DNA of 64,000 bases from Dyadobacter sp. CY312 (GTDB taxonomy: Bacteria; Bacteroidota; Bacteroidia; Cytophagales; Spirosomataceae), in contig NZ_JAJUXG010000005.1 in the NCBI RefSeq assembly GCF_021390535.1, positions 1 through 64,000 of the forward strand, in the 5' to 3' direction. The translations under genes and the position numbers were made by a program. How positions within the stretch are numbered: the stretch's first letter is position 1; each line of letters starts with the position of its first letter. Under the pieces are notes generated by a model. It ran no database searches and had not been told where the DNA came from. It worked only from the letters and a program-made list of their open reading frames with translations. Of this stretch, positions 9,964 to 17,657 are shown one piece after another.

Positions 9964-10221
9964 ATGTTGCGTACCTACGGCACTTGGGAAAAACTGTTTG
10001 TTTTATTGTTCTACCAATATTTCATCCCTACGGGATTTTTGAAATCTACTTAGAAAAATAGTGAAACGGATTTCAAATTCTACACCACCATCTCAATTTA
10101 AAGTACTGTGTAATTCTGAATCAATATGCAATCCTGTTAGGGATGTCTTATTGATAGAAAATTGATGTTCAGGTTAAGAGTAAGTGCCGTAAGTACGTAA
10201 CATTTTGAACCTACGGCACTT
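9964..10221. repeat. Non-coding element bounded by 22-bp inverted repeats
   Basis: The 343-bp gap between nagB and the Gfo/Idh gene holds no credible ORF. It carries ATGTTGCGTACCTACGGCAC at 9964 and its near-perfect inverse (two mismatches over 22 bp) at 10182-10203, followed at 10212-10221 by another TACGGCACTT. The last two arms (10182-10191 and 10212-10221) also form a hairpin followed by an A-run. Inside are ATCCCTACGGGAT (10023-10035) and GTTAGGGATG. The arrangement looks like a miniature inverted-repeat or REP-type element. Target duplications and other copies cannot be checked here. Confidence 0.5.
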
Positions 10222-10249
10222 TAAAAAATCGCTACTGGAAATATCTACA

Positions 10250-11428
10250 TTAAACCAAAGGCCATTTAAAGTTCGATTTCAGCTGAATTCTTGTGCCCGT
10301 TGCCTGAGATTTTCTTGCGGCTTCAATGATCTCGAGAACATGTAGCGAGTGTAAAGTCGTTATAATCGGATCCACACCTTTTGACATACTTTCGGAAATT
10401 GCACTGGCACCTTGTTGCCAGACAAATGAACCGGTGTCAGTTGCAAACCGCTGCGTTTTCTCATGCTCTTCTGTTGCCATATCCACTCCGGTTGGCGCCC
10501 AGTCGTAGCCGATAAGCTGCATGTTCCCTTTCGTTCCCCAAATCGAAATAGTGGGCTTGTCCTGTCCGCTTCCTTCATGTCCGTAAGGATCAAAGTAGTT
10601 GAAACCGCTCTGTACATGCGATAAAGCGCCGCTTGCATGTTCCATAAGCACCATGCTGTTATCTTCTTCTTCTACTTTAATCGGAGCATTACGGTTGTCG
10701 ACTTTGCGGGTTGGGGTTATGATATTGAGCATCGCTACCACCGATTTTACAGGTCCTAGCAATCCGGTGAGTGTAGCCATGTTGTACACGGCAAGATCGG
10801 GCATACTTCCACCTAGTTTTTCATAGAAAAACGCCGACCAGGTTGGTCCGAGATGACCATAATGTGCATGCGCAGCAGATACTTTTCCGAGTTTTCCTTC
10901 CTGCACCGCTTTCGACATAAAGGCAAATTGCGGACTCATGATCACAGCCGGAGCTCCCCAAATTTTCAGGTTCTTTTTCTTTGCAAGATCCATCAGCGAC
11001 TTACCTTCCATATAGCTGTTCGCCATTGGTTTCTCGCTCCAAATATTTTTGCCACTGTCAAGGCCGATTTTGTTGAGCCTGCCGTGTTCCTGCATATTGG
11101 TCAGGTTCACCAAAAGGTCAAATTCTGCTCCCGCAAGCATCTTTTCGATGGATGGGTAATAATTGGGGATGGCATATTTGGCAGCTGCCGATTTTGCTCT
11201 TTCTTCAACGATATCACAGGCACTCACCAAGGTTACATAAGGAGATTTGCTCAAATGCGGGAAATACTGACCCGATACGCTACCACAACCAATAACACCT
11301 ATGCGGATTTTTTTTATGTCTTCGGAGCTACCTGCCATCAAACCTGGTGGAAAAAATGACGCAATAGCACCCATTATTCCCACCTGTCGGATAAATTCCT
11401 TGCGTGAAATGTCATTTTGATTTTGCAT
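10250..11428 (-). CDS. Gfo/Idh/MocA family oxidoreductase
   Basis: 392 residues. An N-terminal export-like leader (SRKEFIRQVGIMGAIASFF; only one Arg of a Tat pair, so the route is uncertain) precedes the Rossmann motif IGVIGCGSVSGQYF. The family motif WSEKPMA is present, followed by the C-terminal alpha/beta domain with substrate-facing histidines (HAHYGHLGPTW). Family members are NAD(P)-dependent sugar or inositol dehydrogenases, or 3-keto-sugar reductases; exported versions in this phylum often keep a tightly bound cofactor. It is divergent from the Rieske gene across 238 bp. Substrate unknown, but the surrounding sugar genes fit a glycoside-related reaction. Confidence 0.88.
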   Translation of the reverse strand: MQNQNDISRKEFIRQVGIMGAIASFFPPGLMAGSSEDIKKIRIGVIGCGSVSGQYFPHLSKSPYVTLVSACDIVEERAKSAAAKYAIPNYYPSIEKMLAGAEFDLLVNLTNMQEHGRLNKIGLDSGKNIWSEKPMANSYMEGKSLMDLAKKKNLKIWGAPAVIMSPQFAFMSKAVQEGKLGKVSAAHAHYGHLGPTWSAFFYEKLGGSMPDLAVYNMATLTGLLGPVKSVVAMLNIITPTRKVDNRNAPIKVEEEDNSMVLMEHASGALSHVQSGFNYFDPYGHEGSGQDKPTISIWGTKGNMQLIGYDWAPTGVDMATEEHEKTQRFATDTGSFVWQQGASAISESMSKGVDPIITTLHSLHVLEIIEAARKSQATGTRIQLKSNFKWPLV

Positions 11429-11666
11429 ACTGAAACGTTCTTTGGTTGTGACATTGGTTCATTGTAATGACCAAAAATTGCACGCTTCAAGTTCAGCAGC
11501 AAGCGCAATTGAAAAAAAGATAAAATTCTAAGAAAATACTGTAGATATCGGCAAACTTTGTGGAGAGGTTGGAGTTCCGACAACTGCTAAGTTTACATTA
11601 TGAACAGGGAATGATCTATTACAATTTGGCTTGTCGCAAAATCTGCTGTATTAAAACCGAAGAACT

Positions 11667-12851
11667 ATGAATACCATATCGCTGATCGAAAACTATGAGT
11701 CTGGTGAAAGTCTGCCGCAGGCGTTTTACACAGATAAGGAAATATTTGAAATGGATATGAAACATATCTGGCAGCGATATTGGCTTTTTGCAGGTGTAAC
11801 GGCGGATATTCCTAAAAAGGGAGACTATTTTACTTACAAGGTTCATCACGATTCAATCATCATTATCAGGGACGATCAGGGTGGAGTTACGGCGCATTAT
11901 AACACTTGCAGGCACAGGGGATCATTAATTTGTACCAAAGAGCAGGGGAATGCCCCTAAATTGATGTGTCCTTACCATCAGTGGGTTTACAACAAGGATG
12001 GCTCGCTCCTGAAAGCCAGACACATGCCCGACGATTTTGATAAATCTGAATTTGACCTTCATCCGGTTCACGTACGCATTGTTGAAGGGCTGATCTTCAT
12101 TTCGCTGGCCGACAGTCCTCCTGATTTTGAACCGGTGCAAGCTGGCTTCGGGCCTTTTCTCAAACCATTTAAAATTCCCAGCGCCAAAGTAGCGGCAAAG
12201 AAGCGATATGTGCTCAGGACAAACTGGAAGCTGATCACCGAAAATTTCCGGGAATGTTACCATTGCGGCGCAGCACATCCGGAGTATTGCAGAGCAGTTG
12301 TTGGAGCAAATATGAAGGAATCGGCAGACGAAGAGTTACTGCAAAAGCAGGTTGAATGGTCTGCAAAAGGTTTGGCAACAAAGGGAATTGACTTTGTAGA
12401 TGACTCATTCCATTTTGCAGTGCGTTATCCGCTGCGTTCCCATGTTGAAAGTTACAGTCTGGATGGCAAAGCGGTTTCGGTACCGATGGGCGATCACCAG
12501 GATTATGATGCCGGGGTGTTGGGTTTGGTTTGTTATCCCAATTTCTGGATCGATGCCGTGAGTGATTACGTTTGGACCATGCGCATTACACCTGTGAGTG
12601 CTTCAAAATGCTATGTGGATTTGTCGTGGCTGGTGGATGAAAACGCGGTGGAAGGCAAAGATTATGATGTAGAGCGGCTGATTGAATTTTGGAAAGTTAC
12701 CGGAGAGCAGGATTGGGAACTGTGTGAGAACAATTACAGCGGAATAGAATCGTCGAGATATCAACCCGGTCCCTATGCGCCGTCAGAACTGGATGTAGTG
12801 AAATTTGTGGACTGGTACATGGGCCGGCTGAAAGAAGGAATCGGCGGATAA
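11667..12851 (+). CDS. Aromatic-ring-hydroxylating/quaternary-amine type Rieske oxygenase, alpha subunit
   Basis: 394 residues. The Rieske [2Fe-2S] ligands are Cys81-x-His83 and Cys101-x2-His104. The catalytic domain has ENFRECYHCGAAHPEYC with Glu196, His199 and His204 in the mononuclear iron pattern. Length and motifs resemble the branch containing glycine-betaine/choline monooxygenases as much as ring dioxygenases; the substrate cannot be decided. No ferredoxin or flavin reductase gene is adjacent, so electrons must come from a reductase encoded elsewhere. It is convergent with the PfkB kinase (17-bp gap) and divergent from the Gfo/Idh gene. Confidence 0.9.
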   Translation: MNTISLIENYESGESLPQAFYTDKEIFEMDMKHIWQRYWLFAGVTADIPKKGDYFTYKVHHDSIIIIRDDQGGVTAHYNTCRHRGSLICTKEQGNAPKLMCPYHQWVYNKDGSLLKARHMPDDFDKSEFDLHPVHVRIVEGLIFISLADSPPDFEPVQAGFGPFLKPFKIPSAKVAAKKRYVLRTNWKLITENFRECYHCGAAHPEYCRAVVGANMKESADEELLQKQVEWSAKGLATKGIDFVDDSFHFAVRYPLRSHVESYSLDGKAVSVPMGDHQDYDAGVLGLVCYPNFWIDAVSDYVWTMRITPVSASKCYVDLSWLVDENAVEGKDYDVERLIEFWKVTGEQDWELCENNYSGIESSRYQPGPYAPSELDVVKFVDWYMGRLKEGIGG

Positions 12852-12868
12852 GGGCATTGTAATATCCT

Positions 12869-13969
12869 TTATCGCTTTTGAAGCACATGTTCTAATTGCG
12901 GACTTTGCCCGGTTGAAATATAGTTACGAGTAACCTCGTGCCCCATTTCGAGCGCTTCCGCAGGGGTCATTCCTAAAAGCAGGGCTGCACAAAAACCCGT
13001 GTTGAAGTTGTCGCCTGCGCCGGTCAGCAGTTTGGGGTTGGATATTTTTTGAGTCTCTTTTGTAACAATTCCATCTGCATTGCAGCAGCAGGCCGTTGTG
13101 GAATGGTGTATCAGCACCGTATGTATTCCCGTCGCGTCATGAATCGCTTTTGCCGTTTCTTCTATTCGTGGTGTGTGTCCTTTATACAAAGCCTTGTAAA
13201 TCCATGTCGATTCGTTCATATTCAGGCTTAACACCACATTCCAGTAGTCGCCAAATCGCCTGATAAGTTCCAGCGCTTCCAGAAGTTCAACATTTGTTTT
13301 TTTAGAACAATCCGACAAGTCGAACAATCCAATTGGTTTTGACTGAATTTGAGAACTAAAGGGCAACACTTCCGTCAGCAATCCCCGCCACACGTCGCTG
13401 GAATGTGCCAGTTCGCTCCAATTAAGCAATCCAATCAGATCTTTACCTGAAAAAAGTTTTATTAACAATTCCAGACCAATTGTTTCCTTGATATACGACC
13501 AATCTGCATTGTTGATCTGTGTCGACTCCGCCAGCATCATTTTGTTGTTTCTAAACTCAATAGCTGTGCTCATTCCTGGCTCAGCATAGCTATGGAATGT
13601 ACAGTTGGCCGACATTTGTTGCTCAAAAATGTGGTGTATGTCGGGTAAACCCAGTGCGCCAATACAATCTACTTTACAACCCAAACGCGCAAAAGCATTG
13701 GCTGTGATGGGCATATTTCCGCCAACTTTGAAAATTTCCTGATGCAGTTCCAGCGAAAAATTCTTGTCGGCCTTGTCGATGATATAAGATCCGAACTCGG
13801 TGCTGTCTTCAAAATAGTGTTCCACTCCGTCTGCACCCTTGGTTTTAACGATTTTAACGATGGAATCAATGTAGCCATCGAATCCCAGCGTTATTTTTTT
13901 GGAATTTAATTCTTCGAGAAGATGCTCCTTGGAATACCCGGATTTTTGATGTGTGTTGACGACTAACAT
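12869..13969 (-). CDS. PfkB family carbohydrate kinase
   Basis: 366 residues from ATG at 13969; an in-frame ATG at 14020 would add 17 residues that look non-conserved. The PfkB/ribokinase signatures are present: GGNMPITANAFARLG in the N-terminal half and LTGAGDNFNTGF near the C-terminus, where the Asp of GAGD is the catalytic base. The N-terminal GFDGYIDSIV stretch is somewhat unlike ribokinase, so substrate (sugar or nucleoside) is open. Lone gene on this strand, upstream of and divergent from an AraC regulator across about 200 bp, convergent with the Rieske oxygenase. It would act in the cytoplasm. Confidence 0.85.
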   Translation of the reverse strand: MLVVNTHQKSGYSKEHLLEELNSKKITLGFDGYIDSIVKIVKTKGADGVEHYFEDSTEFGSYIIDKADKNFSLELHQEIFKVGGNMPITANAFARLGCKVDCIGALGLPDIHHIFEQQMSANCTFHSYAEPGMSTAIEFRNNKMMLAESTQINNADWSYIKETIGLELLIKLFSGKDLIGLLNWSELAHSSDVWRGLLTEVLPFSSQIQSKPIGLFDLSDCSKKTNVELLEALELIRRFGDYWNVVLSLNMNESTWIYKALYKGHTPRIEETAKAIHDATGIHTVLIHHSTTACCCNADGIVTKETQKISNPKLLTGAGDNFNTGFCAALLLGMTPAEALEMGHEVTRNYISTGQSPQLEHVLQKR

Positions 13970-14175
13970 GTATAAACCTTTTAAAAAGAGAGAATTCGAT
14001 GCAAACGGAATCATGTCCAATAGGATCCTTCCTTATGAGGCAAGGTAGGAGTAAATACTGGCACACATCTACGTTGTTTTATCTGGCTCTTACAGGATTT
14101 TATCAAATTATAAGATGACTATATTAATTGAAAGGATTCATGTATTATTGCTAAAAATAATATGATTAAATCATC

Positions 14176-15057
14176 ATGGATGCATCATTTTCTAATTTTT
14201 TGCCTGATTCTGAGAATAATGCCGGAGCGAATATCTGTTTCCTGAACGTTGAAGATCGCAGTCATTTTGTAAAACATACTGATGTTAATACTGAACTGAT
14301 TTGTGTGTTATCAGGTAATCCTTCCTTGTTGGTTGGGAGTCATGTTGAAAAATGCCGTTCAGGCGATTTCCTTTTGATCGGGAAGGATTTGTTACATGCT
14401 GTACAAATTGAGCCGGGTGAATATGCAGAACTGGTAATTCTTCATCTTAATGATAAATTTTTAGACGATACCGTAGTCATTTTAAAAGATTTTCAGCCAG
14501 TCGGCGACCTGTTTGGGCAACGTAACCGGGGACTTCTTTGGAGAAACCAATCACGGGATTTGATAACCGCTGTGCTCAATTTGAAAACGGCAAGTGGCAT
14601 TGCAGCTGTTGTCGGGCTTATTGAGGTCTTGTCGGAATTAGCCTCTCAAAAAGAATATCATGCTTTAAACCAGATACGCTCTGCCCCGGTTTTCGCGCAT
14701 GACATAACGGAGGAAAAGATAAAAAGGGTTTTTGACTTTACACGAGTCCATTACCGCGAGGCCATAACCTTACAACAGGTTGCCTCGCAGGTGAACTTCA
14801 CGGTAACCTCGTTTTGTCGTTATTTTAAGAAGATGACCGGGAAAAACTATTACAATTATTTGAATGAGGTCCGCATTGATAACGCGTGCTATATTTTGAT
14901 GGAAAACAATTCAAAGAGCATTGAAGAAGTATGTTACATTGTTGGATATAGCAGTCCGTCAACGTTTTACAAGCACTTTAAAAAAATAGTGAACATGACA
15001 CCAACCGAGTATCAGGATAAAGCAATGGCGGGAAGCAGAAGTATTAGTGCTGCCTGA
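14176..15057 (+). CDS. AraC family transcriptional regulator
   Basis: 293 residues with a cupin-like N-terminal sensor (residues about 30-95) and a C-terminal double helix-turn-helix: ITLQQVASQVNFTVTSFCRYFKK, then IEEVCYIVGYSSPSTFYKHFK and NMTPTEYQDK. Same overall design as the regulators at 7122 and 43590, although the N-terminal half is clearly diverged and lacks the HFHPE cluster. It lies just upstream of the gluconate-dehydrogenase-like/GMC pair on the same strand, separated by a hairpin, and divergent from the PfkB kinase; either could be its target. Confidence 0.9.
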   Translation: MDASFSNFLPDSENNAGANICFLNVEDRSHFVKHTDVNTELICVLSGNPSLLVGSHVEKCRSGDFLLIGKDLLHAVQIEPGEYAELVILHLNDKFLDDTVVILKDFQPVGDLFGQRNRGLLWRNQSRDLITAVLNLKTASGIAAVVGLIEVLSELASQKEYHALNQIRSAPVFAHDITEEKIKRVFDFTRVHYREAITLQQVASQVNFTVTSFCRYFKKMTGKNYYNYLNEVRIDNACYILMENNSKSIEEVCYIVGYSSPSTFYKHFKKIVNMTPTEYQDKAMAGSRSISAA

Positions 15058-15099
15058 ATTTTAGATTTTATAGTTTCACGAAAAGTGGTTTGCAAAATG

Positions 15100-15134
15100 A
15101 ATAGGTCAATTTCTGTACTGGAAATTGACCTATT
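15100..15134 (+). terminator. Hairpin downstream of AraC gene
   Basis: Perfect 14-bp inverted repeat: AATAGGTCAATTTC at 15100-15113 and its complement at 15121-15134, loop of seven. It lies 42 bp after the AraC stop. A long T-run is missing, so termination strength is uncertain; the half site AATAGGTCA recurs at 15208-15216 before the next gene, so a protein-binding role is an alternative. Confidence 0.5.
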
Positions 15135-15245
15135 TGTATTCAAAATCAGATTATTCGGGTAGAATTCCAACATCATTTTGCTTCTATGATTTTAGTGAAA
15201 ACAAGAAAATAGGTCACTTTCAAATTTTCAAGTTGATATAATCCA

Positions 15246-15851
15246 ATGATGAACCGAAGAGAGGTACTAAAAAGTGTTGCTGTGATGTTGGGTGGTGCTT
15301 TTTCGGCTCCAACATTAATGGCTATGGATAACTGGGAGAGAAAAGTTACTGCGAACGCAGAAAATCTTCAATTAACAGAAATCCAGAAAAATATCGTAGC
15401 GGAAGTTGCAGAGATGATCATTCCAAGAACCAATACACCGGGAGCAAAAGATGCCGGTGTTCCTGCTTTTGTCGTAATGATGTTGCAGGATTGCTACCGG
15501 AAACCGGAGCATCTCAGTTTTGTTGCCGGCGTGCAGGATCTGGAAAAACGTGGGTTTCTTTCTCTAAACCAACAGGAAAAAACCAAATTACTTAAAGCCG
15601 TGGAGGCAGATACGGTACAGCAGATGATCGCGTACAATGTGCAGCAAACCAAGATGGGCGATAACGAAGACCGGGAACAAATGAAGGAGGTGCCCAAAGG
15701 ACTGCCATATTGGAGGCTGATGAAGGAGCTTACGTTGCTCGGCTATTTTACTTCTGAGGCGGGTATAAAAGCGTCGTTTGATTACGTGCCCATTCCCGGC
15801 AAGCTGGAAATAACCAAACTAAAACCCGGACAAAAAGCTTTCGCCTACTGA
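15246..15851 (+). CDS. Gluconate 2-dehydrogenase subunit 3 family protein
   Basis: 201 residues with a Tat-like leader (MNRREVLKSVAVMLGGAFSA), so probably exported folded. The mature part matches the small subunit of membrane-bound flavin sugar dehydrogenases: EIQKNIVAEVAEMIIPRTNTPGAKDAGVPAF and KGLPYWRLMKELTLLGYFTSE. Family knowledge: this subunit escorts or stabilises the large GMC flavoprotein and carries the Tat signal for both. The GMC gene starts 10 bp after this stop, which supports a complex. No cytochrome c third subunit follows. Confidence 0.9.
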   Translation: MMNRREVLKSVAVMLGGAFSAPTLMAMDNWERKVTANAENLQLTEIQKNIVAEVAEMIIPRTNTPGAKDAGVPAFVVMMLQDCYRKPEHLSFVAGVQDLEKRGFLSLNQQEKTKLLKAVEADTVQQMIAYNVQQTKMGDNEDREQMKEVPKGLPYWRLMKELTLLGYFTSEAGIKASFDYVPIPGKLEITKLKPGQKAFAY

Positions 15852-15861
15852 ACTCACTACC

Positions 15862-17577
15862 ATGAACTTAAATTTAAACGTTGCAAAAACACATACCTTC
15901 GATGCCATTGTTGTGGGCTCTGGAATGACTGGCGGAATGGCTGCAAAAGAACTCACCAAGCGCGGTTTGCAAGTTCTCATGATTGAACGGGGACGTGAAG
16001 TAAAACACATCGAAGGCTACGACACAGCCATGAAATCTCCATGGGAATTTGAACACAGGGGAAAAGTTTCCATTCATTCGGCGGAAGAATATTGGGCCAA
16101 CAACCGCTTCGGGACGTTGGCAAATGAGGAAACAGGTGGTTTTTTTACCGATGACAAAAAGAATCCATACATAGAAAAACGACCGTTCGACTGGATCAGA
16201 GCATATCACACCGGAGGGAAATCCATGCACTGGGGCAGGCAGTCGTACCGGATGAACCGACAGGATTTTGAAGCAAATGCAAAAGATGGAATCGCCATCG
16301 ACTGGCCGATACGCTACGATGACATTGAACCCTGGTATGCACATGTGGAAAAATTTGTAGGTATCAGCGGACAAAAAGAAGGGTTGGAAGTGTTGCCCGA
16401 CGGACATTTTTTGCCAGCCATGCCGATGTATTCCCCTGAGCTGCATTTCAAGAACGCAATAGCGAAGAAGTTGAATCGCCCCGTAACAATTGGACGGATT
16501 GCCAACCTGACCAAACCGCAACCTTGGCATACCGATTTGGGTAGGGCGTCGTGCCAGTACAGGAGCAAATGTGCACGTGGTTGTCCGTATGGAGGGTATT
16601 ACAGCTCACTTTCAGGGTCGATTCCGGCTGCCCGTAAAACGGACCGGCTTTCTGTTTTGCATGATACCATTGTTTCAGAAATCATTTATGACGAGAAGAC
16701 GCAAAAGGCGAAGGGTGTTCGGGTGATCAATCAGAATACGATGGCTGTTGAGGAGTATTTTGCCAAAATTGTATTCCTGAATGCCGGTTCAATGAATACG
16801 GCTGCGTTGTTGCTGAATTCTGTATCAAACCGCTTTCCAACTGGTCTGGGTAACGATAGTGATCAGGTAGGGCGAAACATTATGGATCATCATTTGGGTG
16901 TTGGCGCCACCTCGACTGTTGAAGGTTTTAAAGATGATTACGTTTTTGGTCAAAGACCCAACGCACTTTATATTCCAAGATTCCGGAATTGGGGGAATGA
17001 TAAACAAAGCTTTTTGAGAGGTTACGGTTATCAGGGCGGAGCAAGCCGTGCCGACTGGAAAAGGGGAGTGACGCAGGATGGATTCGGTGCCGACTTCAAG
17101 GAAGATCTTACACAACCCGGAAGCTGGAATGTCGGTTTTGGTGGCTTCGGCGAAGTGTTGCCTGATCCTGAAAACCGCATGTATCTTGATAAAGAAAAAA
17201 AGGATAAATGGGGTGTTCCGTTAATTGTTTTCGATGCGGCTTTTGGTGAAAACGAAATAGCCATGCGGAAGGATATGATGAGCTCGGCTGTGGAAATGCT
17301 GGAAGCTGCGGGCTTCAAAAATGTGACAGGTTACAACCGGCAGGATACGCATCTTGGTCTTGGGATCCATGACATGGGTACAGCGCGAATGGGAAAAGAC
17401 CCGAAGAGTTCTGTTCTCAATAAATTCAATCAGGTACATGCCTGTAAAAATGTGTTTGTCACAGACGGCGCAGCAATGGTGTCATCTTCCTGCGTGAATC
17501 CGTCGATCACATATATGGCGATGACCGCACGTGCAGCGGATCATGCGGTAAAGGAATTGAATAAGAAAAATTTGTGA
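15862..17577 (+). CDS. GMC family FAD-dependent oxidoreductase (sugar dehydrogenase large subunit)
   Basis: 571 residues. FAD-binding GSGMTGGMAAKELTKRG sits at the N-terminus, followed by the ERG acid end of the Rossmann fold, then GGKSMHWGRQSYR. The C-terminal block contains HDMGTARMGKDPKSS, VFVTDGAAMVSSSCVNPSIT and YMAMTARAADHAV, with the usual catalytic histidine/asparagine region. A Cys-rich stretch CQYRSKCARGCPYGG near residue 235 could matter for electron transfer, but no cluster is proven. No signal peptide of its own: it is likely exported with the small subunit encoded just upstream. Relatives oxidise gluconate, sorbitol, or the 3-hydroxyl of glycosides. Electron acceptor is not encoded next door. 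Confidence 0.9.
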   Translation: MNLNLNVAKTHTFDAIVVGSGMTGGMAAKELTKRGLQVLMIERGREVKHIEGYDTAMKSPWEFEHRGKVSIHSAEEYWANNRFGTLANEETGGFFTDDKKNPYIEKRPFDWIRAYHTGGKSMHWGRQSYRMNRQDFEANAKDGIAIDWPIRYDDIEPWYAHVEKFVGISGQKEGLEVLPDGHFLPAMPMYSPELHFKNAIAKKLNRPVTIGRIANLTKPQPWHTDLGRASCQYRSKCARGCPYGGYYSSLSGSIPAARKTDRLSVLHDTIVSEIIYDEKTQKAKGVRVINQNTMAVEEYFAKIVFLNAGSMNTAALLLNSVSNRFPTGLGNDSDQVGRNIMDHHLGVGATSTVEGFKDDYVFGQRPNALYIPRFRNWGNDKQSFLRGYGYQGGASRADWKRGVTQDGFGADFKEDLTQPGSWNVGFGGFGEVLPDPENRMYLDKEKKDKWGVPLIVFDAAFGENEIAMRKDMMSSAVEMLEAAGFKNVTGYNRQDTHLGLGIHDMGTARMGKDPKSSVLNKFNQVHACKNVFVTDGAAMVSSSCVNPSITYMAMTARAADHAVKELNKKNL

Positions 17578-17595
17578 TAGATAAGAATGTTGTAC

Positions 17596-17639
17596 AAAGC
17601 AAAAGCCCGGGACATTGTGCTCCGGGCTTTTGCTTTTAT
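17596..17639. terminator. Bidirectional intrinsic terminator
   Basis: Perfect 12-bp stem GCAAAAGCCCGG (17599-17610) with its complement at 17622-17633, loop of 11, flanked by T/A-rich sequence on both sides. It lies between the convergent ends of the GMC and GH95 genes and can serve both. Confidence 0.85.
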
Positions 17640-17657
17640 ATGAATTTCAATAATAAC

